DNA of 64,000 bases from Molanna angustata (Eukaryota; Arthropoda; Insecta; Trichoptera; Molannidae): NCBI GenBank assembly GCA_963576475.1, contig OY754972.1:35750556-35814555 (forward strand), written 5' to 3'. Position numbers and translations under genes: made by a program. Positions 55,653-64,000 of the stretch are shown here, piece after piece (position 1 is the first letter of the stretch; every line of letters begins with the position of its first letter). The notes under the pieces are model-generated. The model was not told the origin of the DNA. It was given only the letters and a program-made list of their open reading frames with translations, and did no database searches.

Positions 55653-56064
55653 TAAATTATCATAATACGATTACCCTAATTTTTTTTGTTGCAGTAATTA
55701 CATTTTTTAAATCATCACATTGTCAACTTATCAGTAGGTATCAAAAAAACACCTCAATGATCGTTTCTTTTTCTAGTATTTTCTTATACTCAAGAGTCCT
55801 GTATTTTTACAATGGGGTAGAATCTTTTGAGGCTGAACCTCAGCTTTCTCGTCATCGTTTTGGAAGTTTATCTAACCAACATGATGTTTTACATTTGGTA
55901 TTATATCTCATGCAAAGTCATGGGTCGCCAAATGAACACAATTCTTGAAAATACCTATAGGTATTTTCACTTTATTTTTTAGTAGCTATAGAAGTTAAAA
56001 TTCGAAACAAACAAGAATTTATTAGGTACTTTATTACAGTATTTTTTTTACTCACTTTGATATC
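55653..56064. other. Unannotated interval
   Basis: The plus-strand frame 55625-55948 begins inside the Helitron-like terminus and has no recognised motif. Not supported as a gene. Confidence 0.35.
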
Positions 56065-56672
56065 TCAATAGTTATTTCGTATATGTCCGCTACGCACCCT
56101 GGCCTCCTTCAAAAATCGTCTCCATCCTCCCATATCGACTGCCAGTCTTCTCCAATTTATTAGTTCCATTTCTCTTATATCGCACAGCACGTCGTCCAAC
56201 CGTCTCAACTTAGGTCTGCCTCTAATTCTTCTCCCTTCGGGACAGGTGTCTAATACCTCTTTAGGAATACGGTCATCATCCATCCGGCAAATATATGTCC
56301 ATGCCCACGTAGGCACTGAATTTCAATAAATTGGACTACATTGTTCGTTGCCTCTAGCTCATGATTATACCGTATTCTACAGGATCCTCTATCGTTAGTT
56401 GGGCCAAAGATTTTCCTTAATATCTTCCTTTCAAACACCAATAGCATATTTTCGTCCTTTTTAATCGTCCACAACATTCCGTTCCGTATGTAAGGACTGG
56501 TCGGAGAAGAGTTTTGTATATAAGGACCTATAGTATTTCGTGAGATTAGTAATGACTTGAGATGTTTTAGTAGCTTCGCTTTTATTGCCATGCTGATATT
56601 ATTGTCCGAGGTGACCAATGATCTCAGGAAGGTTAAGAATCCAACCGATTCTATCCGATGTTCACCCATCAA
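56065..56672 (-). pseudogene. LINE RT C-terminal region (RMDDDRIPKEVLD type)
   Basis: Two minus-strand frames joined by a frameshift near 56310 read, in order: LLVFERKILRKIFGPTNDRG, RIRYNHELEATNNVVQFIEI, then CRMDDDRIPKEVLDTCPEGR, RIRGRPKLRRLDDVLCDIRE and NWRRLAVDMGGWRRFLKEAR before the stop. This is the widespread C-terminal domain of an insect non-LTR reverse transcriptase (RGRPK.R..DDV). The catalytic domain is missing (5' truncated), and upstream codons 56672-56500 are decayed. Confidence 0.75.
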
Positions 56673-57063
56673 TATCTCCTAATTGCCTCTCATCGGAGAA
56701 GAAATGAAGAAGTTGGAAAACTAGGACTACCGGGTACTTTAGCGCCTTACTGGGAAGTCAATATATCATGCATTTATATTGACTTTCTTTATCAATCCAT
56801 ATTTGAAACTTGAATGTTATACATATATAGTATAGGTATAATTTTCACCAAATATCTTGAACGAGCTTCCGGTTGCGCAGTTCGCAAATTTATTTCTTTT
56901 CGCCCCCTTCTTGGCTAAAAATTCAAGATGATTGGCTACAACTCTACCCAATGTTGAGTGTTATTCTCATTTTGCTTGAAAATATGGTGAAATCCTAACG
57001 CCATCTTTGAGAATGAGGACAAAACTTTTTCGAACGCCATCCATTGAGAAATCGGTTCGTTTA
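56673..57063. other. Unannotated interval
   Basis: Contains AACGCCATCTTTGAG and CGCCATCCATTGAGA, similar to short blocks in the composite elements (CGCCATCTATTGAGAG), so it may include an old relative. No gene. Confidence 0.3.
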
Positions 57064-58209
57064 TCTTTATATATATAATTCTTCCGTACGTGTGTATGTC
57101 ACTGAACTCCTCCTAAACGGCTTAACAGATTTTGATGAAACTTTTTGTGTGTGTTTATGTTAGTCCCTGAATTGATTAGATTCACAAAAAATAATTTAAT
57201 AAATGAATAATAAAAATGGGAATCATTATAAATATTTTCGGAATACGCATTTTGAATAGTGGGAACATTGGCTTCCAATATGTCATAATATTATGCAATG
57301 TTGGTTATGACATTATAACTTGATCCCATTTGTTTTCATATTTTTAATATTTCATGAAATTATTAAGTTGTTTGTATATTTCTTATTATTGTTGTAGGTA
57401 TAAAGCTATTTAGTTTTTTTTACAAGTATATTCTGTTTTATTAAGTGGTATTATGACAATAGGTAGATATATCAAAGTTATCTCAATGTACTGTTTCGTA
57501 ACATTTCCGTTTAAATATTTAAAAAATTAATTTATGAATATTACATATATTAAATTACTTAGTTTTATGTATATTATAATCATTATATTATCCTGTGATA
57601 TTATTATATTGTGATATAATATTCTGTTCTTGATAGCCAAATTTTAAAAACATCCGTAATGTAAAGTGAGGTTATAAATATATATTTTGTGATTGAAACG
57701 TCAAGTTCAAACAACAAACGTAGGTATATTAGAGAGAATTTTCTATAGTGAAAAAATGTACACCTTCGTACTATAAAATTAGGTTATAAATATATATTTT
57801 ACTATAAAATAAGGTTATAAATATAGATTTTGTTTGAAAGACATATAGATACTCTTATGGCATTTTTAAATGATAACTGGACAAAATTCAAAATGTACCA
57901 AGATTATTCTTTTTCCAAACTTCTAAATATCCAACTCAAATAATAGAATCAATTATTAAGGAACTCTGTATCTTCGAATATAATAATTCTAATGCATTTA
58001 CTTTAGAGAGAGAGGGAGAGGGAGAGGGAGAGGGAGAGGGAGAGGGAGAGGGAGAGGGAGAGGGAGAGGGAGAGGGAGAGGGAGAGGGAGAGGGAGAGGG
58101 AGAGGGAGAGGGAGAGGGAGAGGGAGAGGGAGAGGGAGAGGGAGAGGGAGAGGGAGAGGGAGAGGGAGAGGGAGAGGGAGAGGGAGAGGGAGAGGGAGAG
58201 GGAGAGGGA

Positions 58210-58279
<70 letters not shown>

Positions 58280-58300
58280 AACGTCTGTCGGGTCCGCTAG
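57064..58300 (+). mobile_element. Non-autonomous Helitron with an internal GGGAGA array
   Basis: Starts TCTTTATATATATAATTCTT after an A and ends GTCTGTCGGGTCCGCTAG before a T: canonical TC...CTAG ends at an A/T site. The 5' part contains CACTGAACTCCTCCTAAACG and GATTTTGATGAAACTTTTTG, a sequence I associate with widespread insect Helitrons. The 3' end is shared with 14048. About 270 of the 1237 bases are microsatellite, next to the 3' terminus. No Rep/helicase frame is present. Confidence 0.75.
58003..58275. repeat. (GGGAGA)n then (GA)n microsatellite
   Basis: About 34 GAGAGG-type hexamers (58010-58217) pass directly into about 29 GA dinucleotides. The apparent 92-codon Ser-Leu frame on the minus strand is its translation and is not a gene. 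Confidence 0.95.
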
Positions 58301-58697
58301 TATATTATACGATCATAAATATTAAATTTGAACTTGATAAACAGTTGACATGGCCATCCTTTCTAGATTTTAACCCTTTAGGTATACATTTTAGCCACCA
58401 TTGTACAAAATATGATATTATAATGCATAAAATTTTATAGTTATTTAACTAAATTTCCGACAGCAAACCCTCTAAAATCACAATGTATTTGATATAAATT
58501 TGTTATGTTTATCATATTTCGATATGTAAATTTCGGTATTTTTTGAGATGATCATTTTTTTAAAATAGGAAAGTAAAATTACATTATAGCTATGTGGGCC
58601 GGGAACAATATTACCTATGTTGAAAATTTATATCGACGCTGGAAAAGGTGAAATGACTAAAGCGTCTTTGATAAAGGTCAACAAAGAGTTATACAAT
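58301..58697. other. Unannotated interval
   Basis: AT-rich, no feature recognised. Confidence 0.35.
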
Positions 58698-58746
58698 GTA
58701 CTAATAGGTATAATATATTTGAATAATATATTATACCTATTAGTAC
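58698..58746. repeat. Perfect 21-bp inverted repeat, 7-base loop
   Basis: GTACTAATAGGTATAATATA(T) at 58698-58718 and its exact complement at 58726-58746 around TTGAATA. Confidence 0.85.
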
Positions 58747-58865
58747 CTACATAGTATATTAACCAATAATATATTTTAATAAACTATAATATATTCCAAT
58801 AATCTACTAACCTATAATATATTTGAATAATGTTTGATTTAATTATTTTTCTATTTTTTTTATAT

Positions 58866-59053
58866 TGCTTTTCGGGCAAGCAACAGGTAGGTTCTTTGTC
58901 AAATATTAATATAACATACATCAAATAACAAGTTGCCACATTTTGAACGCTTTTGATTAAAATAGTCTTACAAATCCAAACTGAAAACACAGTTAAAAAC
59001 TGTGTCTTTATCGGGAATCGAAGCCGGGACCAATCGCTCAGGAGTCAGATGAC
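58866..59053 (-). mobile_element. SINE family 2 copy
   Basis: The reverse orientation includes GTCAAATATTAATATAACAT, AAATAACAAGTTGCCACATT, ACTGAAAACACAGTTAAAAA and TATCGGGAATCGAAGCCGGG (B-box complement). The A-box end is decayed. Confidence 0.7.
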
Positions 59054-59147
59054 AAAAACCGCGTTTTGTTTCATATTTCATGACATGTTTCTAAACAAGT
59101 AGCTTATTTTACGAAACCCCGGTTGATTCCAATTCCGCTGTAGAAAC

Positions 59148-59256
59148 ATCGAAACAATGTATGGTGATTGCTCAAGAACGGCTGGCATGATTAGGAATGG
59201 TCGAGGCCTATTTTTGCGAGATGACGGAAATGGGGTGTAGAAGAAGAAGAAGAATA
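59148..59256 (+). pseudogene. LINE 3' end with AAGAAG tail
   Basis: Translation resembles ...RMIRNGRGLFLRDDGNGV-stop followed by AGAAGAAGAAGAATAC, matching the end-plus-tail layout of 7140-7756 and 12003-12117. Very short. Confidence 0.4.
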
Positions 59257-60067
59257 CTAATATCCCGTCTCTATTGAACGATACCCATTAATGATTTTAA
59301 TGTAACAATATGTTTTCATGAATAAATCATAAATGCCAATTATATATACCCACGCAAAGATAGCGCGTTATTCTTGGTGGTAAATTATAATTTACAAAAC
59401 ATGTTGTTTTGCTGGTTTTCAAGGATGTGCTTACTGTCTACATTATATGTAAGCTATCATATTTCGATATCATAAGACGTGGTCCTGGTTTAAGTTTACG
59501 ATTCCGCTGGCATTAACTCATGGTGAGAATCCCCAACATATTATATCCTCAAATCCTGGTATAAACTTAACAACTAATCCCATATTCCCAACTTGTTTTA
59601 CGCATGTTATTAAACTATGTACTAACCCGAGGTTATATGTACGTTGTATTTTAAACATATACAATCTACATACTACCTACCTACTCACTGAACGATACAA
59701 GATTCTCAAATTTCTTCCAATTAATATTATTGAAGGATGAACAAGCAATTAATAATCAAAACTATGTACATACACATTAATGTTGTGTTCCCCCTAATCT
59801 AATTTATTGTTACTCCACAACGATTAATTCCTACGTTATGTAGGAAAACCTTTAGGAAGTTTTCGAAACAGAAAACAAAAGGTGTTGTTTTTAATGAGAT
59901 TCAAAGTAATTTTTAGAAACAACAAGAATTTGACCTTATTATCTAGTAGAATCAAGATGTTTCAGGTTTTGTTATTGTTCTTCCTCCACTTCCACCCGAT
60001 CTCATACACGTAAAAAATAATAATAAGAGTCCTGAGAACTCGAAATCCTTGCAAACTTTAACATAAA
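59257..60067. other. Unannotated interval
   Basis: No recognised features. Confidence 0.35.
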
Positions 60068-60365
60068 GTGTCAAAGAGAACATACTTTAAGGAAACAGTA
60101 GACTGGGAGTGCTTATTTATATTAAAGAATCTTGGCAGGTCTAATAAGGCTATGGTCGTTACGGCCCGCCAAACGACATTCAGTGCCGCCGCGGACGGCA
60201 GAATCTCGCCGCGAACCGACGTCTTCATGGTCATTTTGCTTCGAACTCTTGCTACGGCGTCTTGTGTATTTCAACATGCTTCAAACATTTCAATTGCTAC
60301 AGGAAGAGGAAGACGATGAAATTATTGTGTTAGAATTAATTATCGACGAAGTTTTTATTTGGTAG
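60068..60365 (+). other. Weakly coding-like GC-richer segment
   Basis: Two overlapping plus frames cover a segment with CG-rich sequence (GCCGCCGCGGACGGCAGAAT) unlike its surroundings. One ends in MLQTFQLLQEEEDDEIIVLE. A short leucine-rich then acidic N-terminus of this sort is seen at the start of Harbinger-type nucleases, but nothing downstream supports this. I do not assign a function. Confidence 0.2.
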
Positions 60366-60518
60366 AATTCCTTTATAAGTTATATCTATAATTAAAAGTA
60401 AAGACTTTTTGATTCTACATTAATAATTTTATTCTGCGTGATAGGCCTATTTCGCCTTGTTAGGGCATTAACTCAAAACTTTACACATCACATATTAATC
60501 ACGAGGAAAACCAAAAAT

Positions 60519-60745
60519 GCATAATGAACGTAGGGTCAGAAGATTTACCAGAAGTGGAAATAAACGAAATAGAAAATGCCTTAAAGCAAATGAAAAGTAA
60601 CAAAGATCCAGGTGATGATAACAAGTGATATGCTAAAGTTAGGGGGAGAAAGTTGATAGAAGCCATAAAAATATTATTGAACAAATGCCTAGAACAAGGC
60701 AGGATACTTAATGGCTGGCAAAAGTTTTTAAGTGCATTAGCGCAA
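60519..60745 (+). pseudogene. RTE-like LINE, start of RT domain
   Basis: Broken frames read GSEDLPEVEINEIENALKQM, KSNKDPGDDN, then MLKLGGE and KLIEAIKILLNKCLEQGRIL, NGWQK. This is the first RT motif block (ALK.MK..K.PG.D....E.LK.GG......L..L.N.CL..G..P..W) that precedes the palm. It is cut off before the GVKQGC region. A frame change occurs at about 60625. Confidence 0.65.
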
Positions 60746-60861
60746 CAAACTAGTAGGTACCTAATTCGAGGCAGTACTTGCCTCCTAAACAACACGGAAA
60801 GGTAAATACGCTGCCGGAACGACTATAGCCTTAGATCCGCATATCCAATGGAACCAATGAA

Positions 60862-60960
60862 AATATTTATTTTATTTATTTATTTTAAACATTTCGTTAA
60901 CATGTGCACAATGGCGGGCTTATTGCCACATGGCAATTTCTTCCAACCAACCATATTCAT
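60862..60960 (-). mobile_element. LINE 3' end: TTATTT tail and conserved motif
   Basis: The plus strand shows a TTTATTTATTTATTTTAAAC run followed by GTGCACAATGGCGGGCTTAT, TGCCACATGGCAATTTCTTC. On the minus strand this is the GGAAGAAATTGCCATGTGGC motif running into an A-rich tail, which sets the strand and confirms it as a 3' end. Confidence 0.55.
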
Positions 60961-61467
60961 TTGATGAGGTAAATTGTGTTTATGACACGTACCAATTTAT
61001 GTGAATAAAATATATAATTATACATAAAACAAAAAACGGAGTGGAGAGGAGGGGACAATGATATGACGAAAAAACAAAATTAGATGTTATATGTAAGGAT
61101 ATGATACTCGGGAAAATAAAAACATATATTGGTATATTTTCATAAATCAAACCCAAAAATCTTCATGAGCACACGCTGGGGGGTAGTTAGTACCAACGCT
61201 GTACTAACAAATCCTGTGAACTAGAGTTTCCTATTTCTTTCACAAACTACATATTTTAACTAAACTTTTTAACTAATACGTAACAAAAAATTAACCTATA
61301 CCTACCATTAACTATACGGCATGAATTTTTGTTTTCATTAAAGGATTGTATGAAGAAGTAAAAGGTATTATTCACCAACATATTATTATTTAGGTAGCTA
61401 TTAAAAATTAATACAGTTGTCATAAGAAGAACCAGAAAAATTTAAAACAGATGAATTTTTGCTAAAT
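60961..61467. other. Unannotated interval
   Basis: No recognised features. Confidence 0.35.
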
Positions 61468-62329
61468 CTAGTTGCATGTAACACATGAGATCTAATTGTG
61501 GACGGCGATAGTATGTATCTATAATTGAAGAATACGTACCAAACTATAAACACATTTTTTTTTATATAAAACATGAAGGTATGTTTGTTAGGATAGGATA
61601 GTATAGTTATCAGTCTGTTTCCTACCCATAATATGAAAAATTAGTATGAATATATGGTATGTATGTAGGTATATACGTTTGGAGATTAAGTATCAAACTA
61701 TTGAGTCCACTTAGATATTTTGTAGTGTATACTGCCTTACAAATTGTATGAAACGATGTCGTCACTTAATTCAATTTTTATAAAAAATGTTAAAAACAGT
61801 TTGAGATGTACTACTACAATGTTCATATTATTTATAGAAAATTAAATTATCTAGTTGGAGTGTTTCGGCTTTTTTCTATTATGTTTATTTTTATAATATT
61901 ATTTTTAATTAAAAATGGTTGAGAACACTCTGGATTTTTTTTTTAAAAAGATATTGGAGATTTTGTATTTGTCTATATTTATACTAATTTTCAACGTTTT
62001 AGCTTTTATATACGGTTTTTGAGATGTATGAAAAAATTAAATTATGATAACCCCTGATATAAACAAAAATTCTAAATTCTAAGAGTATATATTTTGTAGG
62101 CCTATTACTATATTTTCTGAAATTTTAGGCTCTGTGCATTGAGCAGGTCAGAAGTTTCAGTGAATCCATAAATATAATTTGTGTTTTTTGACTTAAAAGT
62201 TGGAAAAATTGTGAAAAATATAGACTCGGGTATCTTGGCTTGATACTTTGACAAATATAACGTGTCTTGGCTTGATACTTTGTCGATATATTAAGAGAAA
62301 TAAATTCTCTTGAACAAATCGACAGTTGG
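61468..62329 (-). mobile_element. Helitron-like element, CCAACTGTCGAT family, both ends present
   Basis: The 3' end CTAGTTGCATGTAACACATG lies at 61468 and the 5' end ATCGACAGTTGG finishes at 62329. The subterminal repeat is mutated (CTAATTGTGGAC). The GT microsatellite is deleted, which accounts for the shorter 862 bp, while the RTE-tail-like block (GGATAGGATAGTATAG) is kept. This is the one copy whose 3' end is followed by A rather than T in element orientation. Confidence 0.7.
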
Positions 62330-62844
62330 ACAACCTCATACATTATTTACATTTTATTTGAATTATTAAAACAGTGTAATTGTTCGTCTTATATTCATAC
62401 CAGTTAAAATGCATTTAAAAATAAATCATAAAAGACAGTTGCAGTTGTTAATTCAAGATTCGCAATTCTCACTCTACCGATTTTAGTGTCGTTGAAGTTT
62501 TAGCCGTAAATGGAAATTAATATATTCCAAATTATTAAATTAAAATCAACGCAAATATTGAACTAATTTAAACAAATTATCCCGCGTCTATCGCCCTCAG
62601 TAGCGTTCATATCAGCCACATCTCGTTTTATTGAATTTCCACCAAGATTGATTACCTCTATTGTGATCATGATTTAGGCAAATTTATTCAACTGGATGTT
62701 TTTTTTCTCGAAAAAAACTCATTTCTCAAGAGAAGTCGGGATTAACAAGTCAAGAGATATCGCCAACCATCAAACATGCTACAGACATCAAGTTTGATCA
62801 ATATAATGCATGTACCTATAGGCGGATATCTTTTGTGGCAGTTC
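62330..62844. other. Unannotated interval
   Basis: No recognised features. Confidence 0.35.
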
Positions 62845-63300
62845 TCAGATGAAAGGCAATTGGCTTTTTGTAATATCACAATGGGGCTTTCTTCCTTCGT
62901 TTAATATCCACCCTGAACCAACTTGAGTGGCAGCCTGAGTTAGAACGTATCTGATGTCAGTAGACACTATGTCCTCATAAAAGGAGCATCCGCAGCCTAT
63001 CCTAGGATCCTGGGCAACAGGTCGATACCCCTTCAATTCTTACCTCTGAAAGAACCAGGCATCTTTGCTTGTAATGATTCCCGCGAATAGCGTCGTTAGA
63101 AATTCGCATACCAAGGGATGTACCATATGTGACGAATGCTCGGTTTGAATCTTCAACACGAGTACTTAGGAGCCCCCGCCAGCGTCAGCGCTCTGACAGT
63201 ACTTGATCTATGTTTGATTGGCGGGCCTCCTCGGCAGGTGTTGAACTCTTAGTGGCAGTGGTATGAAGTATGGTCACCCCAAATTTAGAGGACAAGGTCA
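62845..63300 (-). pseudogene. Unidentified coding-like relic
   Basis: The GC content rises here. In two minus-strand frames separated by a shift near 63045, the translation looks protein-like: RWRGLLSTRVEDSNRAFVTY, GTSLGMRISNDAIRG, NHYKQRCLVLSEVRIEG, then LKGYRPVAQDPRIGCGCSFY, EDIVSTDIRYVLTQAA, GSGWILNEGRKPH. There is an in-frame stop upstream of RWRGLL. An AG/GTAAGA splice-donor-like site lies at the frame change. I cannot name the family. It could be a decayed transposon protein or a pseudogene. Confidence 0.3.
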
Positions 63301-64000
63301 AGACAATCTGACGATACACGAAGATTTTTTGTTTTTGTAAAGAATTTTCATTGCAATCCCTTCATTATTGCTAACTGATAATATTTTTTCCGCATGCCCT
63401 AAATGACTCTTCACAATAATAATTTTCTTTAGATTTGAGTTACGCTTCTTTGGTTTTCTTAAAGAAATAAACCACAACAACAGTTTCTAGATTACTTCAG
63501 CTAGAACCTCAATAAATAAATTAACAACTAGATACTTGTAAATATTATTTCTACGTAGGTATTGAATTAAGATTTTCAATTTTAATGAATTTCCATTTAT
63601 TAAAAACTCAGTAAAGGTAGGTAGGTACTTTGATTCCTCTTGATTAATTATTGATTAATAAATGGTTGTTATATACCGTAAATAAATAAATAAACAATTC
63701 AAGCTATTTTTGTATGGCAATATGGTTAGGTATGTATGTATGTAAATGAAATATGCGAAATAGTTATTATAATAACATTTTTATATGTACATACATTGAA
63801 GCAAGTAGCAAGTTGGTCTTGGCTGCCACAATATTCGTAATGTAGTTAAAATCCTAGTTAAAATATGAAATTTTTAACCTAAGGGTCTTCTCATGAAGTT
63901 AATTAGGGTCATATTCAGAATTGAGAACTTTTAAAGATTATAATATTAATCGAGTAATTATATGAATTTGTGTAAAAAAATAGTGACAATAACATACTAA
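63301..64000. other. AT-rich interval to window end
   Basis: No gene or repeat terminus recognised. TAGGTATGTATGTATGTAA-type runs occur near 63730. Confidence 0.35.

Noticed and set aside
56065..56316. A host gene encoding an 83-residue protein
   Set aside because: The RGRPKLRRLDDV and WRRLAVD motifs identify it as a non-LTR retrotransposon C-terminus.
58003..58281. A 92-codon minus-strand frame of alternating Ser and Leu
   Set aside because: It is the translation of the GGGAGA/GA microsatellite; no gene-like composition or context.

Overview
This window looks like intergenic DNA from an arthropod nuclear genome, most likely an insect. It is AT-rich and full of GTAGGTA/TACCTAC runs. It carries insect-style Helitrons, RTE-like LINE tails, tRNA-derived SINEs, a hAT MITE, a Penelope-like element and long satellite arrays. 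The order of insect cannot be fixed by eye. I found no convincing host gene: every long open frame is either decayed transposon coding sequence or an accident of tandem or simple repeats.

Layout. 1-9.4 kb: fragments of a MITE, a Helitron-like family and LINEs, a solo LTR with a perfect 5-bp target duplication (3573-3838), two RT C-terminal fragments lying tail to tail (7140-8232), a tRNA-derived SINE (8240-8418) and a composite inverted-repeat element (8746-9348). 9.4-15 kb: sparse sequence, an inverted-repeat-bounded segment (10217-11473), and a Helitron-like copy with an unusual 22-bp palindrome at its end. 15.08-23.35 kb: about 22 monomers of a 313-bp satellite in two blocks. Each block is followed by the same diverged tail, and the whole locus is bounded by short inverted ends (ACTCTCCACAC). 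23.4-31.7 kb: LINE scraps, a second SINE copy, and a Penelope-like element, with a degenerate hammerhead-ribozyme-like motif, nested inside a hAT MITE. A short Helitron follows. 31.8-36.6 kb: a nearly identical 649-bp array of seven units that can be traced to its two source transposons. 37-48 kb: RTE LINE copies (one within a 30-bp minisatellite, one with only a single in-frame stop), second-family SINEs and Helitron-like copies. 48-64 kb: a long-TIR MITE, a second arrangement of the composite element, the best full-length Helitron-like copy (54591-55652), a Helitron carrying a huge GGGAGA/GA array, and more LINE and SINE remnants.

The elements interact mainly by nesting and recombination. 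SINEs sit in Helitron-like fragments, a Penelope-like element sits in a hAT MITE, an RTE sits in a minisatellite, and foldback elements seeded a tandem array. The most novel parts are the 649-bp array, the inverted-end-bounded 313-bp satellite, the asymmetric-TIR Helitron-like family and the Penelope/hammerhead remnant. Family names rest on termini, target duplications and protein motifs read by eye; no database search was possible.
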